The notes under the pieces: generated by a model
What the model was told of the DNA's origin: nothing
Databases searched by the model: none
Seen by the model: only the letters and a program-made list of their open reading frames with translations
Source of the DNA: Acinetobacter courvalinii
Lineage (GTDB): Bacteria > Pseudomonadota > Gammaproteobacteria > Pseudomonadales > Moraxellaceae
Length of the DNA: 64,000 bases
Direction: 5' to 3'
NCBI RefSeq assembly: GCF_014635545.1
Contig: NZ_BMDA01000001.1
Location: 1,814,739 to 1,878,738 of the forward strand
In this document: positions 46,753 to 56,353 of the stretch, in pieces
How positions within the stretch are numbered: the stretch's first letter is position 1
Layout of the letters: every line of letters starts with the position of its first letter
Made by a program: the position numbers and the translations under genes

Positions 46753-49700
46753 ATGTCCACGCTTACCACCCTACAATCACTTCTTGCCCAACGCATCCTG
46801 ATTATTGATGGTGCAATGGGAACCATGATTCAACGCCATAAACTAGAAGAAGCAGATTATCGTGGTGAACGCTTTGCAGACTGGGCATCAGACCTGAAAG
46901 GCAATAATGATTTATTAGTTCTGACACAACCACAGATTATTCAGGGCATTCATGAAGCCTACCTGGATGCTGGCGCGGACATTATTGAAACCAATAGCTT
47001 TAACGGCACACGTGTTTCCATGTCGGATTATCACATGGAAGATCTGGTACCAGAGATCAACCGTGAAGCAGCACGCTTGGCACGTGCAGCCTGTGACAAA
47101 TATTCGACTCCAGACAAACCCCGTTTTGTTGCCGGTGTGCTTGGCCCGACATCACGTACCTGTTCGATTTCACCAAATGTTAATGATCCGGCCTTCCGTA
47201 ACATTACCTTTGATGAACTAAAAGAAAACTATATTGAAGCTGCTCACGCCCTGATCGAAGGTGGAGCAGACATCCTGCTGATCGAAACCGTGTTCGATAC
47301 CTTGAACTGTAAAGCCGCGATCTTTGCAGTAAAAGAGGTCTTCAAGCAAATCGGTCATGAACTGCCATTGATGATTTCAGGGACTATTACCGATGCCTCA
47401 GGGCGTACTTTAACCGGCCAAACCGCAGAAGCATTCTGGAACTCGGTACGTCACGGTGATTTACTCTCGATCGGTTTTAACTGTGCATTGGGTGCAGACG
47501 CGATGCGTCCACACATCAAAACCATTGCTGATGTTGCAGATACCTTTATTTCTGCCCATCCGAATGCTGGCTTGCCGAACGCCTTTGGTGAATATGATGA
47601 AACCCCGGAACAAACCGCAGCATTCATTAAAGAATTTGCTGAAAGCGGTTTGATCAATATTACCGGTGGTTGCTGTGGGACTACACCCGACCACATTCGT
47701 GCCATTTATCATGCGGTCAAGGATATTCAGCCACGCCAAGTGCCGGAAACCATTCCTGCTTGCCGTTTAAGTGGTTTAGAGCCATTTAACATTGATGAAA
47801 ACTCTTTGTTCGTTAACGTTGGTGAACGTACCAACGTCACCGGTTCAAAAAAATTCCTGCGCCTGATTCGTGAAGAAAACTTTGCCGAAGCTTTGGAAGT
47901 GGCTCAGCAACAGGTTGAAGCCGGTGCACAGATCATCGATATCAACATGGATGAAGGAATGCTGGATTCGCAAACTGCGATGGTACATTTCCTCAATCTG
48001 GTGGCGTCTGAACCGGATATCTCTCGCGTGCCGATCATGATTGACTCATCAAAATGGGAAATCATTGAAGCAGGCTTGAAGTGTGTACAAGGTAAACCTG
48101 TAGTGAACTCGATTTCCCTAAAAGAGGGTTATGACGAGTTTGTCGAAAAAGCACGCCTGTGTCGCCAATATGGTGCTGCGATTATTGTCATGGCTTTTGA
48201 TGAAGCCGGTCAGGCTGATACCGCTGCACGTAAGCGTGAAATCTGTAAACGTTCTTATGATGTGTTAGTCAATGATGTCGGCTTCCCTGCTGAAGATATT
48301 ATTTTTGACCCGAACGTGTTCGCCGTGGCAACCGGGATCGAAGAACACAACAACTATGGCGTTGACTTCATTGAGGCTACGGGCTGGATCAAACAGAACT
48401 TGCCACATGCCATGATTTCAGGTGGTGTATCGAACGTTTCCTTCTCCTTCCGTGGTAATGAGCCTGTCCGTGAAGCGATTCACTCGGTATTCCTGTACCA
48501 TGCCATCAAGCAAGGCATGACCATGGGTATCGTGAACGCAGGTCAAATGGCAATTTATGACGATATTCCAAAAGAGCTGAAAGAAGCTGTTGAAGATGTC
48601 GTTCTAAACCAGAACCAAGGTGAATCGGGTCAAAACGCTACAGAGAAACTGCTTGAAGTGGCTGAGAAATACCGTGGTCATAGTGGCGCGCAACGTGAAG
48701 CTGAGAACCTTGAATGGCGTAACGAGTCGGTTGAAAAACGTCTGGAATATGCCTTAGTCAAAGGTATCACCACGTATATTGATGAAGATACCGAAGAAGC
48801 CCGTTTAAAAGCCAAACGTCCACTCGATGTGATTGAAGGCGCCTTGATGGATGGTATGAATGTGGTTGGTGACCTGTTCGGTTCAGGTAAAATGTTCCTG
48901 CCACAAGTGGTGAAATCTGCACGTGTGATGAAACAAGCTGTCGCTTGGCTGAACCCGTACATCGAAGCTGAAAAAACCGGTAGCCAGTCTAAAGGTAAAG
49001 TGTTGATGGCGACGGTAAAAGGTGACGTACACGATATCGGTAAAAATATCGTGGGTGTGGTCTTGGGCTGTAACGGTTATGACATCGTTGACCTTGGCGT
49101 GATGGTACCAGCAGAAAAAATCCTGCAAACCGCAATTGATGAGAAATGTGACATCATCGGTTTGTCTGGTTTGATCACCCCATCTCTGGATGAAATGGTG
49201 TTTGTTGCCAAAGAAATGCAACGTAAAGGCTTTAACATTCCTTTACTGATTGGTGGGGCAACCACATCGAAAGCACATACCGCAGTGAAGATTGATCCAC
49301 AATATCAAAATGATGCAGTGATCTATGTGGCGGATGCTTCACGTGCAGTCGGTGTTGCAACCACCCTGCTGTCGAAAGAAATGCGTGGCAACTTTATTGC
49401 CGAGCATCGTGCTGAATATGCCAAGATTCGTGAGCGTCTAGCTAACAAGCAACCGAAAGCCGCCAAACTCAGCTATGCCGAATCGATTGAAAATGGTTTC
49501 AAGGTGGATGATAACTATGTGCCACCGATTCCAAATACCTTAGGTACGCAAGTCATTACCAATTATCCATTGGCAACACTGGTTGAATATTTTGACTGGA
49601 CGCCGTTCTTTATCTCTTGGAGCTTGGCGGGTAAATTCCCGAAAATCCTGACAGATGAAGTGGTCGGTGAAGCAGCTACTGATTTGTATAACCAAGCGCA

Positions 49701-50439
49701 AGCGATGCTGAAAGACATTATCGAGAATAATCGTTTCGATGCCCGTGCTGTATTTGGTCTATACCCTGCACAACGTACCGGTGCGGATACAGTCAGCGTA
49801 TTTGATGAAGCCGGTCAAAAGGTTACCCATACCTTTGAGCATATCCGTCAGCAATCTGACAAAGTGACAGGCAAACCAAACTTATCTTTGGCAGATTACA
49901 TTCGTCGTGACCGTGAGCAGCAGGATTACTTAGGCGGATTCACCGTGTCGATCTTTGGTGCGGAAGAATTGGCAAATGAATATAAAGCCAAAGGTGATGA
50001 TTATTCAGCAATCTTGGTTCAGTCGTTGGCCGATCGTTTTGCCGAAGCATTTGCCGAGCATTTGCATGAGCGTATTCGTAAAGAGTTCTGGGGCTATAAA
50101 GCTGATGAGACTTTGAGCAATGAAGAATTGATCAAAGAGAAGTATGTCGGTATTCGCCCTGCTCCAGGCTACCCTGCTTGCCCAGAGCATTCTGAAAAGG
50201 CGGTGTTATTTGACTGGTTAGGTTCGGAAGCGAAGATTGGTACCAAATTGACTGAACATTTTGCCATGATGCCGCCTTCTTCTGTGAGTGGTTTCTATTA
50301 TTCGCATCCTGAAAGTGAATACTTTAACGTAGGCAAGATTTCTCAAGACCAGCTTGAGGATTATGCAAAACGTAAAGGCTGGACACTGGATGAAGCGAAA
50401 CGTTGGTTAGCGCCGAATTTGGATGATTCGATTGGTTAA
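46753..50439 (+). CDS. metH: cobalamin-dependent methionine synthase
   Basis: 1228 residues, the same size as E. coli MetH (1227). The four modules are in order. The homocysteine domain has zinc ligands Cys244, Cys307 and Cys308 ([16 protein letters not shown]). The methyltetrahydrofolate domain is at about 345-620. The B12 domain has His760 in GDVHDIGKN as lower ligand. The C-terminal AdoMet reactivation domain has [12 protein letters not shown]. It makes methionine from homocysteine. No B12 riboswitch was recognised upstream. It is monocistronic, with its own terminator. Confidence 0.97.
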   Translation: MSTLTTLQSLLAQRILIIDGAMGTMIQRHKLEEADYRGERFADWASDLKGNNDLLVLTQPQIIQGIHEAYLDAGADIIETNSFNGTRVSMSDYHMEDLVPEINREAARLARAACDKYSTPDKPRFVAGVLGPTSRTCSISPNVNDPAFRNITFDELKENYIEAAHALIEGGADILLIETVFDTLNCKAAIFAVKEVFKQIGHELPLMISGTITDASGRTLTGQTAEAFWNSVRHGDLLSIGFNCALGADAMRPHIKTIADVADTFISAHPNAGLPNAFGEYDETPEQTAAFIKEFAESGLINITGGCCGTTPDHIRAIYHAVKDIQPRQVPETIPACRLSGLEPFNIDENSLFVNVGERTNVTGSKKFLRLIREENFAEALEVAQQQVEAGAQIIDINMDEGMLDSQTAMVHFLNLVASEPDISRVPIMIDSSKWEIIEAGLKCVQGKPVVNSISLKEGYDEFVEKARLCRQYGAAIIVMAFDEAGQADTAARKREICKRSYDVLVNDVGFPAEDIIFDPNVFAVATGIEEHNNYGVDFIEATGWIKQNLPHAMISGGVSNVSFSFRGNEPVREAIHSVFLYHAIKQGMTMGIVNAGQMAIYDDIPKELKEAVEDVVLNQNQGESGQNATEKLLEVAEKYRGHSGAQREAENLEWRNESVEKRLEYALVKGITTYIDEDTEEARLKAKRPLDVIEGALMDGMNVVGDLFGSGKMFLPQVVKSARVMKQAVAWLNPYIEAEKTGSQSKGKVLMATVKGDVHDIGKNIVGVVLGCNGYDIVDLGVMVPAEKILQTAIDEKCDIIGLSGLITPSLDEMVFVAKEMQRKGFNIPLLIGGATTSKAHTAVKIDPQYQNDAVIYVADASRAVGVATTLLSKEMRGNFIAEHRAEYAKIRERLANKQPKAAKLSYAESIENGFKVDDNYVPPIPNTLGTQVITNYPLATLVEYFDWTPFFISWSLAGKFPKILTDEVVGEAATDLYNQAQAMLKDIIENNRFDARAVFGLYPAQRTGADTVSVFDEAGQKVTHTFEHIRQQSDKVTGKPNLSLADYIRRDREQQDYLGGFTVSIFGAEELANEYKAKGDDYSAILVQSLADRFAEAFAEHLHERIRKEFWGYKADETLSNEELIKEKYVGIRPAPGYPACPEHSEKAVLFDWLGSEAKIGTKLTEHFAMMPPSSVSGFYYSHPESEYFNVGKISQDQLEDYAKRKGWTLDEAKRWLAPNLDDSIG

Positions 50440-50447
50440 GCTGTAAG

Positions 50448-50477
50448 AAAAAATCCCCTCGATTGAGGGGATTTTTT
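50448..50477. terminator. bidirectional terminator between metH and the AT-rich gene
   Basis: Stem AATCCCCTC / GAGGGGATT with a GATT loop, flanked by an A-run and a T-run, so it serves both convergent genes. Confidence 0.9.
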
Positions 50478-50480
50478 CAA

Positions 50481-51821
50481 CTATTTATAAGATTCTCTTA
50501 TTATAGTTATATATTTTTCATAATTTGGTTCGGTTGAAAGTAATATTTTTTTTAACTCTATATTACCTTCCCAATGCTCGATATCTAAATAATCATTGCA
50601 AAAATCCCAAACCTCATTTTCTTTAAAGTTCTCTTCATTTACAGAAAACCATTGCTTTAATTTTTTTTCACTACCTAGCGATATAAAATAATACTCTAAA
50701 TTCATTTGAGCAATTGCCAGTTGAACGAGTTTTCTCATACCTTCATCTGTATCAAACTCGGGAATTAATTCATTCTCAAAATCATAGATTGAATTAGTTT
50801 TAATTATATAGTGCATTATTAGTTTATTAAGATCAATAATTTCACCAACCTCCACATCGTTGAAGAATAAAACTTTTTCCTTAATTTCGCTAAAATTATT
50901 TAAAACAAAAAAATCAATTAAAGCAAAGTATTTACTTTCATCATTTTTAAAGTTTAGCTCATTTTCTATGTTTTTTACTTTTTCTTCCAGAGTAATAAAT
51001 TCACAATTACCAATATAACTAGTAAGATCAAATTCTGTTTTAAAAAACTCATTCTTAAAATAATCAAATTCAACAAACAATGTATCTAAAAAAATTTTTA
51101 AGTTATTTTTTTCAAATTCATTCAATTTAATTTTAAAAATTTTATCTATATCAAATGTAATTACTTTTTCACAAACATATAGCAACCTAAAAATAGGATT
51201 GAAGTTATTTAATACTTTAACAGCTTTATTTTTATTTGAAAAAATTGTTAACATTACAGCCATTAAAGATAAAGGTTTTTTTTCAAAATTATCTTTCTTA
51301 CTTGTAAGGTAATTCTCACACCAAAAAAAACCCGAAAAAAATAGTTTTAGATCAGACTCAAATTGTAAAGATGAAATATATTTAAGATTAATAAAATTAT
51401 TAGGAAAGTAACTTTTAATCTCATTAATAACTTTAATCAAAACATTTTTAAAAATTTCTCTTTGGATTTCTCGTGTGTATTTACACTCTAAAACAATTTT
51501 TGGGAATAATTCATTTCTAAAACTATAAAACATTATTTTATTTTTTGATATATTAATAAAATCCTCGGGAACAAGCTTATCCAAATCTAAAACAAAATAT
51601 TTTCTTTCATCATTTTTTAGAGAATTAAACGAGTTATAGCCAATTTTCTTTGCTAATATTTCAATGATTTGTTGATAACTAGGAAATTCAAAAACTTCAA
51701 AAGGCAACATATTTTCATTAAGTGAATATGCTGCAGTATCAAATAGAACCTTAAAAGATCCCGCTAAACTTTTAATTTCAGAAATATCTAATTTAAGAAT
51801 AAAATTACTATAATTAGTCAT
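50481..51821 (-). CDS. unrecognised AT-rich accessory protein, 446 residues
   Basis: The base composition is strikingly low: three 60-base rows I counted held 9, 12 and 15 G+C, against a clearly higher content in metH and glsA on either side. The protein is rich in F, N, K, I, E and Y, soluble, probably all-helical, with no signal peptide or membrane span and no catalytic motif that I recognise. A central region (about 250-300) with alternating charged and hydrophobic residues may form helical repeats. An AGGTG site 8 bases before the ATG supports translation. It is a single-gene unit next to a truncated nuclease gene. Composition and context suggest horizontal gain; a defence or other accessory role is only a guess. 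Confidence 0.8.
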   Translation of the reverse strand: MTNYSNFILKLDISEIKSLAGSFKVLFDTAAYSLNENMLPFEVFEFPSYQQIIEILAKKIGYNSFNSLKNDERKYFVLDLDKLVPEDFINISKNKIMFYSFRNELFPKIVLECKYTREIQREIFKNVLIKVINEIKSYFPNNFINLKYISSLQFESDLKLFFSGFFWCENYLTSKKDNFEKKPLSLMAVMLTIFSNKNKAVKVLNNFNPIFRLLYVCEKVITFDIDKIFKIKLNEFEKNNLKIFLDTLFVEFDYFKNEFFKTEFDLTSYIGNCEFITLEEKVKNIENELNFKNDESKYFALIDFFVLNNFSEIKEKVLFFNDVEVGEIIDLNKLIMHYIIKTNSIYDFENELIPEFDTDEGMRKLVQLAIAQMNLEYYFISLGSEKKLKQWFSVNEENFKENEVWDFCNDYLDIEHWEGNIELKKILLSTEPNYEKYITIIRESYK

Positions 51822-51982
51822 AAAAAAACACCTAAAATACTTAGGAACGAGTTTAAACTAAGCCAATTTATGGATGTGTAATTGACTATTTATTAATGCT
51901 GTTCTACTCTCGTTCAAGTATAGGCGCTATCCCTTATTTATAATAATAAATTATAAATTCATTTTTTGCAATAAAAAAATTA

Positions 51983-52120
51983 TTAATTTAAAAAAATTTT
52001 TAGCATTAATTCTAAAATCTGTTTACGTCTGATTCTTTGCCATAGCAGTTGCTCAGTATCTGTCATATTAATTCTTAAATTTCGAGATGCTTGCTTTAGG
52101 TTTTTATTATAAGGCTTCAT
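51983..52120 (-). pseudogene. 5' stub of a DUF559 endonuclease-like gene
   Basis: 45 codons and a stop on the minus strand, too short for ordinary calling. Residues 1-35 contain NLKQASRNLRINMTDTEQLL and WQRIRRKQI, matching the N-terminal start of DUF559 (restriction-endonuclease-like) proteins, which continue for about 80 more residues. Here the match stops after KQI at about 52015 and gives way to AT-rich sequence. A good AGG ribosome-binding site remains upstream. It is the broken end of a once longer gene, cut at the edge of the AT-rich island. Confidence 0.65.
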
Positions 52121-52219
52121 CAATACCTACTTTTAAAACAGACGCTCAACCTGATCTAACTAGCACAATATATAAATGCTATTTAGAACCTATATCATTT
52201 CAATATAGGCTCTCTACTC

Positions 52220-53497
52220 TCACAACTCTTTATGCTTCTCAATCAAATCCTCAAGATTCTGATAAACATGCAACACCCGATCTTTATGCGTTCGTGCGTT
52301 ATCCAGACGCTGTTCAGGATCAACTAACAACAGGCTGTGACCATCATCAATCAAGCGATCAATCCCCTCCAGAAACATGCGTTTTCCGACATCATGAATC
52401 AAGGAAATCTGGGATAAATCAATCACGATGCTACTGTTATCGACTGGCTCACATTGCAACGTCCGTAATAACATTTCCGCTTCAGTAAATTTCAATACAC
52501 CACGCAGTACGTAGACACTTAAAGACGCATCTTTTCCAGTCCGATAATGACTCTGCACAATGGTTTGTGCGGAAGGTGTGCCTTCCATCAAATGCAAGCC
52601 CATATCACGTGAGAGTCTTTCCATGATATCGATGCCACGTACACTATTGCCATGTTCATCGAGTCGAGGAGAAAAAGCCGCTATGCTGACCTGACCGGGT
52701 AACACGCCTAAGATTCCACCTGCGACACCACTTTTAGCAGGAATGCCAACCGTCGTCAGCCAATCCCCCGCTGCATCGTACATACCGCAGCTCATCATCA
52801 CGCTCAGAACTTGGCGTACCACAGCACGATTCAATAAACGCTTTCCAGTTTTAGGATCAACCCCACCATTGGCAAAAACACTACCCATGCGTACCAGATC
52901 TTTGACCGTCACCAAGATCGCGCATTGACGGATATAGCCATTCACAATATCAACAGGATCGGACTCCAAAATCCCCACGGTTCGCAACATATAACCGATC
53001 GAGAGATTGCGATAAGCGGTTTTTACTTCTGATTCATATACCGCATCATCAAATTGTAGCTCACGACCAGCCAGCTCACTCATGAACTGACGCAGAATCT
53101 CTGCACCTGACAAGTCGTCTTTGCCTGGAATCAAGGAGTGTGTGGTGATAGCACCCGAATTAATCATCGGATTCTTGGGACGGCGATCTTTTCCCAATGA
53201 AATTTCATTGAAGGCTTCACCTGAAGGTTCAACACCGACTTTTTCTAATACGGCATCAATACCCAACTGTTGCAACACATAGGCATAGGTAAATGGTTTA
53301 GACATCGATTGAATGGTGAACTCAATCTCATCGTCTCCTACGGAGTAGATTTCACCATCGCCAGTCGATAATGCCAGCGCTAATCGATCTGGATTGGCAT
53401 TGGCCAGTTCAGGAATATAATCGGCGAGATGACCGCTGTTATCTGTATCGCAGGCTTCAATCACATGAGCCAAATAATCAGGAAGCGGAGTTTTCAT
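52220..53497 (-). CDS. glsA: glutaminase with C-terminal STAS domain
   Basis: 425 residues. Residues 1-305 form the serine beta-lactamase-like glutaminase domain with Ser-x-x-Lys in QSMSKPFTYAYVLQ, then NPMINSGAI, SEVKTAYRNLSIGYML, and PAKSGVAGGILGVLPGQ. A STAS domain follows (about 325-425; SSIVIDLSQISLIHDVGKRM). It hydrolyses glutamine to glutamate and ammonia. The added STAS domain may respond to a ligand or partner; this longer form occurs in many proteobacteria. AAGG lies 9-12 bases upstream. Only a weak hairpin (CCTATAT / ATATAGG) follows the stop. Confidence 0.94.
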   Translation of the reverse strand: MKTPLPDYLAHVIEACDTDNSGHLADYIPELANANPDRLALALSTGDGEIYSVGDDEIEFTIQSMSKPFTYAYVLQQLGIDAVLEKVGVEPSGEAFNEISLGKDRRPKNPMINSGAITTHSLIPGKDDLSGAEILRQFMSELAGRELQFDDAVYESEVKTAYRNLSIGYMLRTVGILESDPVDIVNGYIRQCAILVTVKDLVRMGSVFANGGVDPKTGKRLLNRAVVRQVLSVMMSCGMYDAAGDWLTTVGIPAKSGVAGGILGVLPGQVSIAAFSPRLDEHGNSVRGIDIMERLSRDMGLHLMEGTPSAQTIVQSHYRTGKDASLSVYVLRGVLKFTEAEMLLRTLQCEPVDNSSIVIDLSQISLIHDVGKRMFLEGIDRLIDDGHSLLLVDPEQRLDNARTHKDRVLHVYQNLEDLIEKHKEL

Positions 53498-53641
53498 GTT
53501 CAGTCGCCTTACAACAGTCGAATTTTAATCTTGTGAAAATTTATAATACAGAACACTGATAATATTGAAATTATAGCTTTTGTAATGATTTTAGCTCTGG
53601 CGGCATTGCTGCAACCACAATCCGCTTGCTAACGGTTATAG

Positions 53642-54127
53642 CTACTCATTTATTCTTTCAACAAATAAAATGCCATCCAGATGATCTACTTCATGCTGAA
53701 CTATGCGGGCAGGAAAACCTTCAAACGCGGTTTCAATCACTTCACCCTGTAAGGTGTAATAACGGACTTTGATCGCTTGTGCCCGTTCCACCTGCCCCCG
53801 TTCATTCGGCACGCTTAGACAGCCTTCTTCCCCGAAACAGGTAGTTTCAGAAAACGCTAAAATTTCGGGATTGACCATCACCACCGCATCCATTTCAGGT
53901 GCATCGGGATAACGCGGATTAGGGCGTGAGGCCACAATAATTAATCTTTTAGAAATATAGACTTGAGGTGCTGCAATACCGACACCATTGCGTTCCAGCA
54001 TGGTCGCATGCATGGCAGATGCCAGTTGCAATAACCATTCACTATTGAATTCCCCGTTCGCGACTGCCGCCGCTTTAATTTTTAAAATCTCTTCACCACG
54101 TTGTGCTACAGGTAGAATTACGCTCAT
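53642..54127 (-). CDS. def: peptide deformylase
   Basis: A 161-residue metalloprotease that removes the N-formyl group from new proteins. All three motifs are intact: NGVGIAAPQVY, EEGCLSVP, and QHEVDHLDGIL. The metal ligands are the motif-2 Cys and the two His of HEVDH. It is not next to fmt, so it is probably an extra copy to the def-fmt locus expected elsewhere. It is followed 144 bases later by glsA on the same strand. Confidence 0.93.
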   Translation of the reverse strand: MSVILPVAQRGEEILKIKAAAVANGEFNSEWLLQLASAMHATMLERNGVGIAAPQVYISKRLIIVASRPNPRYPDAPEMDAVVMVNPEILAFSETTCFGEEGCLSVPNERGQVERAQAIKVRYYTLQGEVIETAFEGFPARIVQHEVDHLDGILFVERINE

Positions 54128-54259
54128 CCCACGCCCTTATAATTGTTTTGACCAAATAGTGGATATTATCGTATTGGATATTTTATCGAGTTACCATAAT
54201 TTTCATTTAAGAATCTTGTCATAATATATTTGCGAAAAAAATAACACGGGCAAATCCCA

Positions 54260-54463
54260 ATGAATGCAACGCAACTGTTTTTAGGTGTGCTCTTTAGCTC
54301 GATTGGCTTAGGCTATTTTTTGTATGGCAAAAAACAGAAGATGACTGTGCCTTTGGTCTGTGGTCTGGTTCTGATGTTCTTCACCTACATGATTGAAAGT
54401 ACCGCGCTGATCAGCATCATGGGGATCCTCCTTTCGGTTATTCCCTATTTCCTGCGCTTCTAA
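54260..54463 (+). CDS. small membrane protein, 67 residues
   Basis: Two or three hydrophobic spans (LFLGVLFSSIGLGYFLYG, VPLVCGLVLMFFTYMI, ISIMGILLSVIPYFL) cover nearly the whole protein. A basic turn (KKQKM) follows the first span. The stretch is gene-like in codon use and ends before a hairpin. It is divergent from def. The function is unknown. Confidence 0.72.
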   Translation: MNATQLFLGVLFSSIGLGYFLYGKKQKMTVPLVCGLVLMFFTYMIESTALISIMGILLSVIPYFLRF

Positions 54464-54472
54464 AAACAAAAA

Positions 54473-54490
54473 ACTCCCCAATTGGAGAGT
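54473..54490 (-). terminator. terminator of the DUF2505 gene
   Basis: On the minus strand ACTCTCC / GGGGAGT (one T-G wobble) with an AATT loop, and then six Ts. It lies 22 bases after the stop. Confidence 0.75.
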
Positions 54491-54511
54491 CTTCTATTCA
54501 TTGAAAAAAAA

Positions 54512-55003
54512 TTAAAGATGTTTCTTTAATTCATCAGCAACAATCTCGATTTCAAGATTGCTGAATTTACGGATTTCACCCTCTGCATGCTTCTCTAACA
54601 TGCCACCAATCAACGGCACTTTGACTTTAACCGTCCATGTTAAAGAGATATTCACTTTTTCACTGTCGCCAGTCACACTACGCTCACCTTTGGCTTCCAA
54701 AGGCAGGTTTGCGCCTAGTTCAACCGTAGAAGTTAAGTTCTTTAAATGGGTCACATCAGCACGTTTTAAACGGAATGCATTTTTTAATAATTTTTTTGCC
54801 ACATCTGGAATATTCACATCCAGATTATATTCACGGCGCAAGGTATAAATATCGCCATTTACCGCCGATTCAATAATTTCCAGGTTTTCCCCAGGAATAC
54901 GTTTACACACTGCTTCATGCAATGACGTATCTGCCACCAGTCTAGAAAAGTCCTCAATTGAAACACCATGAATTGTTTCATTCACCGTAAATTGATGTGC
55001 CAT
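54512..55003 (-). CDS. DUF2505 family protein
   Basis: 163 residues opening MAHQFTVNETIHGVSIEDFS. The pattern of alternating strands ending in VPLIGGMLEKHAEGEI and a C-terminal helix fits the START/Bet v1-like DUF2505 fold, which binds hydrophobic ligands. It is soluble with no signal peptide. The cellular role is unknown. It is a single-gene unit with its own terminator. Confidence 0.85.
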   Translation of the reverse strand: MAHQFTVNETIHGVSIEDFSRLVADTSLHEAVCKRIPGENLEIIESAVNGDIYTLRREYNLDVNIPDVAKKLLKNAFRLKRADVTHLKNLTSTVELGANLPLEAKGERSVTGDSEKVNISLTWTVKVKVPLIGGMLEKHAEGEIRKFSNLEIEIVADELKKHL

Positions 55004-55111
55004 TTTTTAAATGTCCATTTTGTTTTATTAGGATTTCATCATTGCGCAAAAGTATAACATTCAAGGCGATATCTCAAAGTCTGAGCCGTTAAAAATAGAT
55101 GACTGCTCGGA

Positions 55112-55402
55112 TTAGTTATTTTTATTGTAATGATGACGTATGCCTAATTTGACCGTAACACGTTCCATTCGGCTGATATACAAATAATGATCCCCATATT
55201 CGATCACTGCATAAAATTGTTCAGCCCCGTCATCCAGTCCCGTGGCTGACCATGTGGTGCCTTGTGGAAACTCATTTAACCATGCCGCTTTATAAAAATC
55301 TGAAACCGAATCAAAATCCAGGTACACGTCTGGATCAGCCATGATTTTCGCAGCCATCTGGTCAAATTTTTGTTGCTTAAATGCCTCTAGACTCAATAAC
55401 AC
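55112..55402 (-). CDS. small soluble protein of unknown function
   Basis: 96 residues from a GTG at 55402, favoured by AAGGAAC 5-11 bases upstream; a later ATG would remove 15 residues. The protein is acidic in the middle and aromatic (SDFYKAAWLNEFPQGTTWSA, YGDHYLYISRMERV). The C-terminus is basic. No motif is recognised. Confidence 0.65.
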   Translation of the reverse strand: MLLSLEAFKQQKFDQMAAKIMADPDVYLDFDSVSDFYKAAWLNEFPQGTTWSATGLDDGAEQFYAVIEYGDHYLYISRMERVTVKLGIRHHYNKNN

Positions 55403-55650
55403 AAAAGTTCCTTATACATTCAAATACAGTTGAAAGGTTGTCGCTGGCACTCAGGTTCATCTTAAGCTGACTTACAAAAATACAGTGATTTTCTTATCGC
55501 TCTATTTTGCGGGGGATTCTGCTGTTTTTCTAGATTATTTTCAGTTTTATCATACAGATTCAGTCTGCGCTGATTTGCTCGCGCCAGCTCAATATGTTAT
55601 CAACATCTTATGCTTTATCATTTTTTATAACCATAAAGGAGCACTATAAG

Positions 55651-56091
55651 ATGTCCTATCAAAATATATTAGTCCCGGTCGACGATTCTCCAATTTCTTA
55701 TGCAGCGGTTCAACATGCACTATCTTTAGCCAAACTATCCGGAGCAAAAGTGACCGTTCTGAGTGTGGTTGTGGTTGACCCTTTTGTTGGCGTTGATTTT
55801 TACCAGTTGGCCCCTGCAGTAACCGATTATTTTATGCAGGCTGAAGCACACGCCAAAACCCAGTTGCAGGATATTGCCCAGTCCTTTGTGCGCGACGGTA
55901 TTCAGGTCGAGACCAAAATCCACCATGGTTCCGCCAGTGAAGGCATTATTTTTGTTGCCGACGAAGTCGGTGCCGACCTGATTGTGATGGGCTCACATGG
56001 ACGTACAGGCGTCAAACGTTTATTGCTGGGTAGTGTGGCCCGGGCAGTTTTAACTGAATCACATATTCCTGTACTCATCGTCAAGCAATAA
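55651..56091 (+). CDS. universal stress protein (UspA family)
   Basis: 147 residues from MSYQNILVPVDDSPIS, preceded by AAGGAG; 19 upstream codons are discarded. It carries the ATP-binding loop G-2x-G-9x-G-S (GSHGRTGVKRLLLGS). It is a single-domain cytoplasmic protein of the ATP-binding Usp class that helps survive starvation and other stress. It ends just before its own terminator. Confidence 0.93.
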   Translation: MSYQNILVPVDDSPISYAAVQHALSLAKLSGAKVTVLSVVVVDPFVGVDFYQLAPAVTDYFMQAEAHAKTQLQDIAQSFVRDGIQVETKIHHGSASEGIIFVADEVGADLIVMGSHGRTGVKRLLLGSVARAVLTESHIPVLIVKQ

Positions 56092-56110
56092 TCCCCCAAT
56101 ATGCTTCATA

Positions 56111-56139
56111 AACCTTGTGCCCGATCACAAGGTTTTTTT
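56111..56139 (+). terminator. terminator of the universal stress protein gene
   Basis: AACCTTGTG / CACAAGGTT with a CCCGAT loop and a seven-T run. Confidence 0.9.
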
Positions 56140-56353
56140 CTTATCAGAATAAAAAGAATTGACCGCTTAGCCCCCCATCCTGAACATTTACAACCCTATT
56201 CCCGCTTTTGAAAAGATGCTTCACTACAAGCATGGACATTGCTTTTCTATTTAAAAATATTGAGTGAAATCAATTTACTGCTAATAGAAAAAATGACCGT
56301 TAATAAAAATATCAGCGCTAAAAATAAGACACGGTTTTCCAAGGATGATCACT

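Noticed and set aside
52087..52488. 133-residue plus-strand frame at the glsA end
   Set aside because: Two thirds is antisense to glsA; the rest covers the DUF559 stub on the other strand.
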